Of a stretch of 64,000 bases of DNA, positions 19,003-27,705 are shown piece after piece; positions within the stretch are counted from its first letter, which is position 1, and each line of letters starts with the position of its first letter. This DNA is from Mesorhizobium sp. YM1C-6-2. Its GTDB lineage: Bacteria > Pseudomonadota > Alphaproteobacteria > Rhizobiales > Rhizobiaceae. A program made the translations under genes and the position numbers. The notes beneath the pieces are model-generated. The model was not told where the DNA came from. It did not search any database and saw only the letters and a program-made list of their open reading frames with translations. Where the stretch lies: assembly GCF_003666685.1 (NCBI RefSeq), contig NZ_RCIZ01000002.1:268501-332500 (forward strand), written 5' to 3'.

Positions 19003-19497
19003 TCAGTCCAACTGGGGCGACAGTTCAAGATCGTCTATTTCCATTACTCGACGGCAACCGGATGCTTCGGAAGCTACGAAAAGGGTATCTGCTCCCTCCA
19101 ACCAGTTCGATAGCTCATCGATCAGCTCAGGTCGCTTAGTCGCACACTCCCAGATCAATGCTGTGCGCCATCCGGCCTCTTTGAGAAAAACTATGCTGTT
19201 ACGGTCTCTGGTACTGTTCTTCGAAAGCTTGCTGCTCCAGAACTGCAAATTGCTTTTGGGTAGCCTGTAATGCCTACATCCCTCGTGTTGATGCCAAAAG
19301 CAGCCGTGAACGAAGACAGCGACTTTCCTCGGGGTCAGTACGATGTCCGGACGTATTGAGCCTATGAGCTTGTGAAGCCGGAAGCGGTAGCCGCGGCGAA
19401 AGAGGCCTTGGCGTACGAACATCTCAGGTTTCGTGTCTTTTCCCTTGATCTTCGCCATCATAGCCGAGCGTTCTTGCTTTGTTACTATATCGGCCAA
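19003..19497 (-). CDS. vsr: Very short patch repair (Vsr) endonuclease
   Basis: 164 residues. It starts ADIVTKQERSAMMAKIKGKDTKPE, the Vsr N-terminus, then RPDIVLTPRKVAVFVHGCFWHQH, which holds the catalytic Asp and His residues, and a CRHYRLPKSNLQFW zinc/DNA-contact segment. Vsr nicks next to T in T:G mismatches left by deamination of 5-methylcytosine and protects methylated sites from mutation. The start is TTG 19497 with GGGAAG upstream; no in-frame ATG is closer. It is divergent from a C5-cytosine methyltransferase, the standard partner. Confidence 0.9.
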   Translation of the reverse strand: MADIVTKQERSAMMAKIKGKDTKPEMFVRQGLFRRGYRFRLHKLIGSIRPDIVLTPRKVAVFVHGCFWHQHEGCRHYRLPKSNLQFWSSKLSKNSTRDRNSIVFLKEAGWRTALIWECATKRPELIDELSNWLEGADTLFVASEASGCRRVMEIDDLELSPQLD

Positions 19498-19655
19498 TAT
19501 GGGTCTTCCCTTTCCGTAGCGCTTGCAAGGGGCGGGCGCTCAGAGCTGTGATAGGCCAGCCCGAAAGCCTCGGCCGCCACTAACTCCTGAATCGAACAAT
19601 GGTATGATTCAAAACGAATCACCATCACTGGGTCAATCTCACTGACTCTGAAATT
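19498..19655. promoter_or_regulatory. Divergent vsr/methyltransferase promoter region with inverted repeat
   Basis: 158 bp between two divergent starts. A perfect inverted repeat TGATTC-AAAAC-GAATCA lies at 19605-19621, 34 bases before the methyltransferase GTG. It is a candidate operator for autoregulation by the methyltransferase; no separate controller gene is present. Confidence 0.45.
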
Positions 19656-21158
19656 GTGAGTACGAAATTGAATATGAGAGTAGGTGATGAGCCCTTTATC
19701 CTAGGGAAGCTCAGGCGGGCCGATAAGCGCGGATATCTCCGTACACTCGATCTTTTCGCGGGATGTGGCGGTATGAGCTTGGGGTTCGACAGGGCTGGTT
19801 TCCGCTCGGTTGCGGCCGTCGAGATCAACGATTATGCCCGGGCCTCGCATGAGATGAATTTCGCACCGCTGGTGCCAGAGGGTGACTACCGCAGCTTCTC
19901 CGACATCACCACCCTTGAGCCGCAGGATGCAGTGGCGCATCTGAAGCGCTACGGCGGTGTAGACGAGCGCGTCGATGTGGTCATCGGCGGACCTCCCTGT
20001 CAGGCATTCTCCCGTCTTGGCCGTGCTGCTCTTTGGCGGCTGGCAGGTAAAGACCACGCCCACGGCGAAGATCAGCGAGCCTCGATGTACCACCACTACC
20101 TTCGGTTCGTCGCATCGTTGAAGCCGATTGCGTTCGTCATGGAGAATGTGCGGGAGATTGGCAAGTTCGTGGGCCGCAATGTGGCCGAGGAAGTCGCAGC
20201 GACCGCCGATGAGCTCGGCTACTCGACACGCTACTGCCTGTTGAACGCAGCTTGGTATGGCGTTCCGCAATTGCGTGAGCGCATGATCATCATTGGCATC
20301 CGCAAAGAACTCGCGACCACTCCCGAATTCCCTGTGATCACGCATCACTGCGAAATCCCGGGCGGATATTCCACCGCTCGGTCCGGAAAGGGGCACTTGC
20401 AGGTGCTGCCCCCTTTCGACCATTTCGTCGATCACGCTGATGCCTTACCCGCGCTCTCCCCCGCTGTGACAGCATCGGACGCTTTTGCTGATTTGCCCAG
20501 GATCGTGTCTCACCTGGATGGAAAGAAGGGGAAGGGACAACCCCGCGATATTGCGCAGTCGTTCGAATATAAGAGTGAGCAAACCTCCTTCACTCGTGCG
20601 ATGAAGAAATGGCCGCATTTCGAGGCAGGATCGACCTTTACCGGACACGTCATACGCTACACGCCCAGAGACTATGAGACTTTCAAGCGCATGCCTGAAG
20701 GCGGAATGTACCCCGAGGCTCTGGCGACTGCACAGGAGATTTTTCGCGAACGCTTAGCCCACCTTGAGAAAAAGCTGAAGCGGAAACTTGCCGAGGACGA
20801 TCAGGAATACAAAGAACTGTTCGCAGCTACCGTGCCTCCGTACAAGGATAACCGTTACCCCAACAAGTTCCGCAAGATGTGGCGCGACCAGCCCGCGAGA
20901 ACGCTCCCGGCGCATATCGGAAAAGATGCCTACTCTCACATCCATTTCGACAGCCAACAGGCACGCGGTATCTCGTTGCGGGAGGCTGCACGTATCCAAT
21001 CCTTCCCTGACGGCTTTCGTTTTTCTGGCAGCATGAATACCCAGCTCACGCAGATAGGGAACGCGGTGCCACCATTGCTCGCATTCGCGGTTGCTTCGAA
21101 ATTGAAGCAGCAACTTGTCGATGCGTGCCCAGTCCGTCATGCGGAAGCGGCTGAATAG
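19656..21158 (+). CDS. DNA (cytosine-5) methyltransferase
   Basis: 500 residues. Motif I DLFAGCGG (32-39), motif IV GGPPCQAFS (111-119, catalytic Cys115), motif VI ENV (163-165), motif VIII QLRERMIIIG, and the C-terminal motif X with GNAVPP are in canonical order. A long variable region of about 200 residues before the late motifs would hold the target recognition domain. It transfers a methyl group from SAM to cytosine C5. GTG 19656 is the chosen start; ATG 19674 is an alternative. The McrB-like gene starts 2 bases after the stop, so methylation and restriction genes form one operon. Confidence 0.92.
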   Translation: MSTKLNMRVGDEPFILGKLRRADKRGYLRTLDLFAGCGGMSLGFDRAGFRSVAAVEINDYARASHEMNFAPLVPEGDYRSFSDITTLEPQDAVAHLKRYGGVDERVDVVIGGPPCQAFSRLGRAALWRLAGKDHAHGEDQRASMYHHYLRFVASLKPIAFVMENVREIGKFVGRNVAEEVAATADELGYSTRYCLLNAAWYGVPQLRERMIIIGIRKELATTPEFPVITHHCEIPGGYSTARSGKGHLQVLPPFDHFVDHADALPALSPAVTASDAFADLPRIVSHLDGKKGKGQPRDIAQSFEYKSEQTSFTRAMKKWPHFEAGSTFTGHVIRYTPRDYETFKRMPEGGMYPEALATAQEIFRERLAHLEKKLKRKLAEDDQEYKELFAATVPPYKDNRYPNKFRKMWRDQPARTLPAHIGKDAYSHIHFDSQQARGISLREAARIQSFPDGFRFSGSMNTQLTQIGNAVPPLLAFAVASKLKQQLVDACPVRHAEAAE

Positions 21159-21160
21159 AC

Positions 21161-22912
21161 GTGAGTGATGTTGTCTATGCTGCGCGCAAACTTGCTGCCT
21201 CAAACTTAGGGTGGTTCAACCGTACACGTCAAACGCTGGGCGAGGCGGCGGGTCGAGAGCGGGCCATCAACATCAATCGGGACGTACTTGCGGACTGGTT
21301 CCCCGACCGCAATCTTGACAGCGCAGACCCCATCGAAATCAGCACCCGCTTTCTGGACGGCTCCCAAGGAAGCGCTCATGAGATAAGGACCGTTAGGAGA
21401 ACAATTCGGCTTCAAGGCGGCGGAAAGAATTGGCGGCTGGCAGGGGACGCAATTCCTGGCGAGTTGTATGATGTGCGCGAGAATGACCTCCTCATCATGG
21501 CGTTCGATCGCCCGACATCCACTCTCTCATTCATCGTTTTGAAAAAGGATAATCAGCCGACCCGACCCGTCGCGCCGATCGAGCAAGCAGCTTATGCAAG
21601 TGTTTCAGCGGAGCTAGGGCCAGACAATCGAAGTATGTGGATCGTTCCTGCGGGCAAGGCGGGCAAGATCATCGAAATCGCAAAGGCAGTTTATGACAAC
21701 GCAGGGGACGTCCTCATGCAATACAAGAGCATGGCGGAAAGCTGGAGGAGCGATCTCTCCTCATCGGGGTACGCGGTTGTCCAGAACGTTGACGATCGGC
21801 TGCTTCTGGCGCTCTTCGCCAAGCGCTTCCTGATTTTGACCGGCCTATCTGGATCGGGCAAGACGCTGCTTGCACGGTCTTTTCTGCGGTGGTGCTCTGC
21901 GCAGCCGGACCAGTATGCAGTTGTCGCGGTCGGCGCAAACTGGACTTCGAACGAACATGTTCTCGGGTATGCGGATGCTCTCGATGAGAACCGTTATGTT
22001 CGGACGAAGGTGCTTAATGTGCTGCTGAGGGCAGCCAACAACCCCGAGCAACCTTATTTCGTAATCCTCGATGAAATGAACCTCTCACACGTAGAACGCT
22101 ACTTTGCTGATTTCCTATCTGCCATTGAGTCGCCTAACGAGCCGATCCACCTCCATGGCGATACACTGCCTAGGGGCGGCGTTCCAAGCCAGCTACCTAG
22201 TATGCCCCCGAACTTGTTCGTGATCGGAACGGTAAACGTCGATGAGACGACATACATGTTCTCCCCGAAGGTGCTAGATCGCGCCAACGTCATCGAGTTC
22301 AGGACATCACCTGAGGCGATGGAAACGTTCCTAACCCTATCGAAGCCCCCCGCAACTCCTGTCGATCAAAAGGGGAGCGGCTTTGGCAACGTCCTAGTTG
22401 AGGCTCATCAGAAGAATATCTCTCCGGTAGACCTGCCCGGAGCGGTCCGGAACCCTGCGGCAGGGGAGATACTGCTCCTTTTCAACCTTCTGACAGAAGA
22501 AGAGCTGGAGTTCGGTTTCCGGAGCGCCGACGAGATGGTACGTTACTTCTGGTTCGCCTTCGAGGCTACGCAGCCTGCAACTGATGCAGAGCGTCACGAC
22601 GTGTTGGCCACGGCGTTAGATCATCAAGTTCTTCAGAAAATCCTTCCCCGCATCCATGGGGCGCGGAAGCGGGTTGAGCCTTTGTTGCTGAAGTTGCGCT
22701 CCTACTGCCAGGAGGCGCATGAGTGGGAAGTGGCAGGGATCAAGAATTTGACAGATCTGAACGCTGCTATCGCTGACTCGAAAGGCGTTGCGCAGACTAC
22801 TGTTGCCGAGGACGTAACCGCCACGCCTTTCCTTCCTCTCTCACACAGGAAAATTGAACGGATGTTGACGAAGCTCAAGTCAACTGGATTTGTTAGCTTC
22901 GCAGAGGGGTAG
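21161..22912 (+). CDS. McrB-like AAA+ GTPase, restriction subunit with N-terminal DNA-binding domain (LlaJI.R1-like)
   Basis: 583 residues. The C-terminal AAA+ module has Walker A GLSGSGKT (228-235), Walker B VILDEMN (301-307), the McrB-type sensor/signature GTVNVDET (356-362) and PKVLDRAN (369-376) with the likely Arg finger. Residues about 30-130 (IEISTRFLDG, KNWRLAGDAI, NDLLIMAFD) resemble the B3-like effector/DNA-binding domain of EcoRII and LlaJI R1 proteins; this is inference. Such proteins hydrolyse GTP to drive translocation and cleavage with a nuclease partner, here the next gene 3 bases away. Start is GTG 21161. Confidence 0.82.
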   Translation: MSDVVYAARKLAASNLGWFNRTRQTLGEAAGRERAININRDVLADWFPDRNLDSADPIEISTRFLDGSQGSAHEIRTVRRTIRLQGGGKNWRLAGDAIPGELYDVRENDLLIMAFDRPTSTLSFIVLKKDNQPTRPVAPIEQAAYASVSAELGPDNRSMWIVPAGKAGKIIEIAKAVYDNAGDVLMQYKSMAESWRSDLSSSGYAVVQNVDDRLLLALFAKRFLILTGLSGSGKTLLARSFLRWCSAQPDQYAVVAVGANWTSNEHVLGYADALDENRYVRTKVLNVLLRAANNPEQPYFVILDEMNLSHVERYFADFLSAIESPNEPIHLHGDTLPRGGVPSQLPSMPPNLFVIGTVNVDETTYMFSPKVLDRANVIEFRTSPEAMETFLTLSKPPATPVDQKGSGFGNVLVEAHQKNISPVDLPGAVRNPAAGEILLLFNLLTEEELEFGFRSADEMVRYFWFAFEATQPATDAERHDVLATALDHQVLQKILPRIHGARKRVEPLLLKLRSYCQEAHEWEVAGIKNLTDLNAAIADSKGVAQTTVAEDVTATPFLPLSHRKIERMLTKLKSTGFVSFAEG

Positions 22913-22915
22913 CTC

Positions 22916-24730
22916 TTGCTCACGAGGCTCGCTTTTCAGAATGACCAGGGCCATCCGTTAACGGAATTGCGAATCGTCGCCCGCGAAAGCGACGTTGATG
23001 CGATACGTGTATTGTCCGCATCGGAGGCCCTCGAATATGGTGAGGAGCAAATCCAGCTCTTGGAGGGATGCACCTACCATTATGAAGTCAACGATGCGGG
23101 GTTCGAGCTTGAGCCCATCTCAGGCATCGTTCAGCGCTTCATGGTTGGAGCTGTTGATCTCGACCGAGGCATGATTACCCCTGGCCTCTACGTTGGGTCA
23201 TTGCAGCTTCACCTACTTCGAGATGGACGGCGGATTGGCTCGGCAAGAGTTGAGGTACGTTCGAGAAAGCTTGATTTCCGCAGCGACTACCGGCGAATGC
23301 TTGATGACATCGCTAGCGTCTCTTTGGACCTGCTCTTGTCGATGTTCTCCCCTTCATCCGTTGACGTGGATTTCGATCTTGCAAAGGACGGCGAGGCGCT
23401 CCAGCAGCAATTCTTCTTTCTCCGCTCGCTCATCGACTGTGCGGATTTTAGAGCCGCGATACAGCAGGTTTTGGCCCAGCCACACAGTCGTCTGGTAGCA
23501 ACCCATGAAGAGAGGTCAGCTTCAAGGCCTGTCAGTGGCGGTGCCGACATTGGCAGACAGATCGCTTCCCGCTATCCCCGCGAACGGCTGGCCTCCTCCC
23601 ACCCTCTGAGGGCCTCGCTTCCTACTATACCCCGCTACATACAAAGCAGCGCAGTTGTCGAGACGCTTGATACACAGGAGAACCGTTTCGTTCTCTTCGT
23701 CATAGAGCAGTTCATCGAAACCCTGACTACAATTTCCAGCACGCTGCTGGCGAAAAGAAAAAGCGCTGCGCATTTCGTTGGGCGAGAGATCGATCCGCTC
23801 CTCCGACGTATGGAAGAGTACCGCGGGCATGATTTCTTTCGAGACATATCCCATCTCACTGAACTCCCCCTTGGCAGTCCGGTGCTTCAGAGGAAGGCAG
23901 GATATCGCCAAGTGCTTGAGGCGTGGCTCAAGTTTACCGCCGCTGGGCGTCTGACATGGGGCGGCCTGAGCGATGTAATCAGTGCAGGGAGCAGAAACGC
24001 GGCCGCCTTGTATGAATACTGGCTGTTCTTTGTGATGCTAAAGGCGCTGGAACCTTGGCTTGGAGCAGAACGAGAGGAAGTGATCAAGACGATCTTGTCC
24101 CCTCGTTCCGACGGGTTCGGATTGAAAGTAAAATCCGGGCAGGTTCTGCCCCTTCCGAGCGTCGCGCTCACGCACAAGGGTTGTGAATGGAAGCTCCAGT
24201 TCAGCTACAATCGCACGTTCTCCGATGGACCTTCCACGCCGAACATGAAACGCTTAACCTTTCTCGATACCGGGAACTCGGAATCTTGGTCGCGCAAGAT
24301 GCGTCCAGATTTCACGGTTTCCTTCTGGCCCGCTGCCTTTGATCAAAATGATGCGGCGATGGCTGGCAAACTTATCCATTTGCACTTCGATGCAAAGTAT
24401 AGCGTCGACCAACTCAGGGACCTTTTCGGTGACCCCGAGATAGATATTGACGAAGAGAAGGACAAGCAAAGAGTCGGAAGGTACACCCGAGGTGACTTGC
24501 TGAAGATGCACGCATATAAGGATGCGATAAGGCGGTCCATGGGTGCCTATGTACTATATCCTGGGCAGGGCTCCGGTCATCGGGATTTCTTGTGGCAGGA
24601 GTACCACGAGGTTATCCCAGGCCTTGGCGCCTTTTCAATTCGACCTGATGAAGCTGACTCCGGTTGTGAGACTATCCAAAGGTTTCTTCTCGACATTCTG
24701 GATGAGATTTCGACAACGACATCACACTGA
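22916..24730 (+). CDS. DUF2357 PD-(D/E)xK nuclease, McrC/LlaJI.R2-like
   Basis: 604 residues, starting at TTG 22916. The N-terminal half is beta-rich (DUF2357-like, with VETLDTQENRFVLFVIEQF in the middle) and the C-terminal third has a PD-(D/E)xK core: YEYWLFFVML helix, RPDF (Asp465), then HFDAKY (Asp492, Lys494) and HAYKDAI. McrC-like proteins of this type are the cleavage subunit working with McrB-like GTPases. It ends the methyltransferase-GTPase-nuclease operon. The nearest named arrangement is LlaJI R2; the role follows from motif and context rather than close identity. Confidence 0.8.
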   Translation: MLTRLAFQNDQGHPLTELRIVARESDVDAIRVLSASEALEYGEEQIQLLEGCTYHYEVNDAGFELEPISGIVQRFMVGAVDLDRGMITPGLYVGSLQLHLLRDGRRIGSARVEVRSRKLDFRSDYRRMLDDIASVSLDLLLSMFSPSSVDVDFDLAKDGEALQQQFFFLRSLIDCADFRAAIQQVLAQPHSRLVATHEERSASRPVSGGADIGRQIASRYPRERLASSHPLRASLPTIPRYIQSSAVVETLDTQENRFVLFVIEQFIETLTTISSTLLAKRKSAAHFVGREIDPLLRRMEEYRGHDFFRDISHLTELPLGSPVLQRKAGYRQVLEAWLKFTAAGRLTWGGLSDVISAGSRNAAALYEYWLFFVMLKALEPWLGAEREEVIKTILSPRSDGFGLKVKSGQVLPLPSVALTHKGCEWKLQFSYNRTFSDGPSTPNMKRLTFLDTGNSESWSRKMRPDFTVSFWPAAFDQNDAAMAGKLIHLHFDAKYSVDQLRDLFGDPEIDIDEEKDKQRVGRYTRGDLLKMHAYKDAIRRSMGAYVLYPGQGSGHRDFLWQEYHEVIPGLGAFSIRPDEADSGCETIQRFLLDILDEISTTTSH

Positions 24731-24781
24731 CGAAAGGCTTAATCGCCTCGCAACGAACACGCGCGAAGGTAACCCAACCCT

Positions 24782-25351
24782 TCAATTGCAGGTTTGGAAG
24801 GAGGCGACGACCTTCTGGACAGTGGCCTTGCAGAAACCTATCTGGGCAGCGATCTTTCGCATACTGACACCGTCCTCCCGCAGCTTCCGTACTTCTGCGA
24901 CAACAGCATCGGTCACTAGCTTAGGCCGACCTCCTACCCTGCCTTCCGCCTTGGCCCTGGCTATGCCTTCCATCTGGCGTTCCCGGCGTATCTCCGTCTC
25001 GAACTCTGCGATCAGCGCCAGTATGCCCATGACGAGCTTGCCGGTCCTCGACGTGGTGTCGACAGCCGGATCGTCCAGAACCTTGAAACCGATGCCTCTA
25101 TCGCTGAGGTCCGTCACGATCTTGTAGAGGTCGGCTGTCGATCGAGCCAGTCTGTCCAGCTTGGTAACGAGCAGCGTATCACCCTCTCGGACATACCGAA
25201 GGCACTCGGCCAGCTGAGGTCTGTTGCCGTCCAAGCCTGACCGCTTCTCTGAGAAGAGCTTCGTAGCGCCTGCTGCCTTCAAGCGATCAAGCTGTGCCTG
25301 GTAGTCCTGCTTTCCCGTCGAGACACGGGCGTAAGCCACGACAGTGCCCAT
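24782..25351 (-). CDS. Serine recombinase (resolvase/invertase family)
   Basis: 189 residues. The N-terminal catalytic domain has YARVSTGKQD with nucleophile Ser11, the SGLDGNRPQL loop, LLVTKLDRLARS with conserved Arg residues, and FETEIRRERQMEGI, the start of the long E helix. A C-terminal helix-turn-helix follows GRPKLVTDA (SMRKIAAQIGFCKATVQKV). This is the full length of a small resolvase/invertase. It converges on the DUF2357 gene. A repeat array directly upstream of its start (25355-25440) is a candidate recombination site. It may resolve multimers of the excised element. Confidence 0.9.
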   Translation of the reverse strand: MGTVVAYARVSTGKQDYQAQLDRLKAAGATKLFSEKRSGLDGNRPQLAECLRYVREGDTLLVTKLDRLARSTADLYKIVTDLSDRGIGFKVLDDPAVDTTSRTGKLVMGILALIAEFETEIRRERQMEGIARAKAEGRVGGRPKLVTDAVVAEVRKLREDGVSMRKIAAQIGFCKATVQKVVASFQTCN

Positions 25352-25922
25352 ATACGTACCCTTTCCTCTCAGAGAGACATGGACAAATTGTTAGTGTACG
25401 AAAAGGGTACGGTCAACAGTCGCGTGCTCGAAAGGTATACTTTTGTGGACATAGGATTCGGGTCCTCCGCTTCCCGAAAGTTCAAAACCCGTCGGCATAA
25501 GGACCGTTGCCAACCTCACATCGCTTGTTCCGAAAGATTGTTTACAAAAACGTACACGCAGCCGCCGCACCCTCCAGTGTCTGAGATATGTAAACTTTCC
25601 CACTGTGCGAAATTGAAGATGAGGGAGAAGCGTGCCAGGGTGGGCAAGTGCCAGGTGGGGGTGGCACGCTAGTCGTATATGCCCGGGACAGGCTTTCAGA
25701 ATTTGGTTTGTAAACTATCTGTTCTACCTCGCTAAGCTGAGGTTCTGCGACCTGCCAGTATTTTCATTGTTTACACTCCAACAATAAGGTCGCCATTCAA
25801 ATCCGACGACACCTGAGTACAAGCTTCCGCCCGCCTTCGCTTAGAACACGTGTAACGTATCCTTGACACCCCTCTGAATTCCTGTGTCAGTCTCAATTTG
25901 TCTGTTCGACATGGAGAGCGGC
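25352..25922. other. Gene-free 571-bp region with candidate res site, TGTTTAC boxes and hairpin
   Basis: No gene supported. It contains: a perfect 10-bp inverted repeat CGTACCCTTT (25355-25364) / AAAGGGTACG (25402-25411), with a third related half-site near 25429-25440; four TGTTTAC/GTAAACA boxes (25539-25546, 25589-25595, 25709-25715, 25768-25775) arranged as two inverted pairs; and a perfect 8-bp inverted repeat GCGTGCCA (25630-25637) / TGGCACGC (25662-25669). TTGACA at 25863-25868 could be a -35 for the lipoprotein, though the -10 is poor. Such a cluster fits a recombination and replication control region. Confidence 0.5.
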
Positions 25923-26243
25923 ATGAGGGGCTTCATGTGGTTGTTGGTGATCGTGGGAGCAGTTTCGGGCTGCGTTTCACCTGGAGAAATGCGGCGCGAA
26001 GGAGAAGATGATCGCGCTTGTGTTTCGTATGGGTTTGCAAAGGGAACTGAGGGCTATGCCAATTGTCGGCTCGAACTTTCCCGAAATCGTGCGATTGCGC
26101 GTGGCGGTTCTTCATCGGCTGAGAATCAGCGACGAGGACAAGCGGCAGGGGCGGCGGTCGGTCAGTCGATGGGCCAACATGCTAGAAAGTCGTGTGTCTT
26201 GAGGCAGAGCTTCCCGGGCGGACCGACTTATGTCGATTGTTAA
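25923..26243 (+). CDS. Small putative lipoprotein, cargo gene
   Basis: 106 residues from ATG 25923 (GGAGAG 4 bases upstream; ATG 25911 is possible). A short hydrophobic signal ends in the lipobox VSGC with Cys17 as the lipidation site. The mature part has ACVSYGFAKGTEGYANC, a Cys-spaced motif seen in small rhizobial lipoproteins of unknown function, and ends in a Cys. It lies alone between the candidate recombination region and the ATPase gene. No role can be assigned. Confidence 0.6.
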   Translation: MRGFMWLLVIVGAVSGCVSPGEMRREGEDDRACVSYGFAKGTEGYANCRLELSRNRAIARGGSSSAENQRRGQAAGAAVGQSMGQHARKSCVLRQSFPGGPTYVDC

Positions 26244-26394
26244 CCGGAAAGCATGTGAGGCGAATGCCCTGACACCAGTATTCTCACACTGGCATCAACG
26301 ACACCCGCCTCAATGCGGCAACGCAAGTCTCTGGTGACAAGTTCAGGCAACTAGAAACTGCCGGAGCCTGCTCACTTGTGCACCTGTGCGAGGC

Positions 26395-27552
26395 TTACCA
26401 AGCCAATGCCGGCTTCCTCTGGGAATGGAAGACCTCATCCGGACTGGGTAGAACGCTTCCGTTTTCGAGCTTGCGCTCTCCGAGTACCACCTTGGCCTCT
26501 TTGCCTTGGCCAGGATTACGGTTCTCCAGATAGCCGGCTGAGATGCCTGCATTGATATTTCGACCTACCGTCGAGCGATCAATACCGAGTACCTCGGCCA
26601 ACTTGGAATGGCTGATCCCGTCACCGGAATGCCCCACCGCCTGAAGCTCAGCTACCTTCTCCACGACCGTTCGAACAGGCTGCTTTACAGTAGCCTCTAT
26701 CCCCTCTGAAAGAGGTTTATTGATTAGAGCATAGACAGTTTCGTAGTCGCTCCTATCGGCTAGGATTCCGCTTTCCCCTTCGGTCTGTCTCTGATTATAG
26801 TGCACAAGTGCGCAAGCTCGTACGAGAGCCAAGACCTTGGGGAAATCCCTCTGGATTTTATAGCCTGTTGTGGGAAGTAGATCAGCAATCCGCTCAGCGT
26901 AGGGGATCCGGACCGTCATCTTGTTGTCTGCGATGTAGTCGCAAAGGTCGTGCCAAGGGGTGAGGTCGAGTTTGACAGTGCTCTTTGTCAAACCTCTGGC
27001 TTGGTTTCTCAGCGCTTCCCTTACCCGCGCTGGGTCCTCCACCATATTCAGAACGAGCATGCGGCTCTGATCCTCGTGGTGGATACGGTTCGCAGTCGTC
27101 GCCATCATGAAGCAAACGGGACCCTCGGTCGTAGGCAGCTTGGCGCCGTCCATACCGTTCTGGCTCTTCTGGACGGTCAGGTAGTCGATCTTCCCCTCTG
27201 TCATCAGTTGCCTGAGGAAGGTTCGACCTTGACCGTCAGCCATGCCTGACGCCTCTCCCAAAAAGAGGACACGGTGCTTCAAAGGGATGTTCAAATAAGG
27301 CAGAGCTTTTTCGCTCATACCTGCGATGCTTTCAATCGCGCTAGGCGTTATGAATTGCAGCCCGGATTCGATGGAGTAGGTTTTTCCTGATCCAGATGGG
27401 CCCATAACTACCAGCGAAACGGGATCGTCGAATACCCGGGAAATTGCCGCCAAGTAGACAATTTTTGGTATGTCGGTTGATCCCGAGTATCCCTGCTTTT
27501 TTATGCTTTCATCCAGTTCGTCCATTATACCTTTTTTTAACAAAATAGTCAT
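26395..27552 (-). CDS. Primase/helicase-type P-loop ATPase with C-terminal winged helix
   Basis: 385 residues. Walker A GPSGSGKT is at 51-58, followed by ALPYLNIPLKHRVLFLGEASGM and an LRQLMTEGKIDYLTVQKS segment that matches the ATPase part found at the end of many phage and island primase-helicase proteins. Residues about 300-345 (SKLAEVLGIDRSTVGRNI) form a helix-turn-helix. The usual zinc-finger/primase N-terminus is absent, so it is ATPase-only. ATG 27552 is taken; ATG 27525 with AAAGGT upstream is an alternative. It is in line with the integrase and probably helps replicate the excised element. Confidence 0.65.
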   Translation of the reverse strand: MTILLKKGIMDELDESIKKQGYSGSTDIPKIVYLAAISRVFDDPVSLVVMGPSGSGKTYSIESGLQFITPSAIESIAGMSEKALPYLNIPLKHRVLFLGEASGMADGQGRTFLRQLMTEGKIDYLTVQKSQNGMDGAKLPTTEGPVCFMMATTANRIHHEDQSRMLVLNMVEDPARVREALRNQARGLTKSTVKLDLTPWHDLCDYIADNKMTVRIPYAERIADLLPTTGYKIQRDFPKVLALVRACALVHYNQRQTEGESGILADRSDYETVYALINKPLSEGIEATVKQPVRTVVEKVAELQAVGHSGDGISHSKLAEVLGIDRSTVGRNINAGISAGYLENRNPGQGKEAKVVLGERKLENGSVLPSPDEVFHSQRKPALAW

Positions 27553-27705
27553 TTATCATGCTTTCAAGGTTTCTTTCTAAAAAAGTCATTTCTTCTATGG
27601 ATACAATTGTCCCCGACTCCCTTACGTAGGGACATTTTTTGAGCATTAAGGTTGGGAGCCGGAAGAGAAAAACTCTCACTCTACACGGTTAGTATACCAC
27701 GTATT
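27553..27705. other. Gap between integrase and ATPase genes with inverted repeat
   Basis: AT-rich 153-bp gap. TGTCCC (27608-27613) and GGGACA, separated by 15 bases and followed by six T on the plus strand, could form a stem-loop; an inner CCCTTACGTAGGG is near-palindromic. It may be an operator or terminator. No gene seen. Confidence 0.3.
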
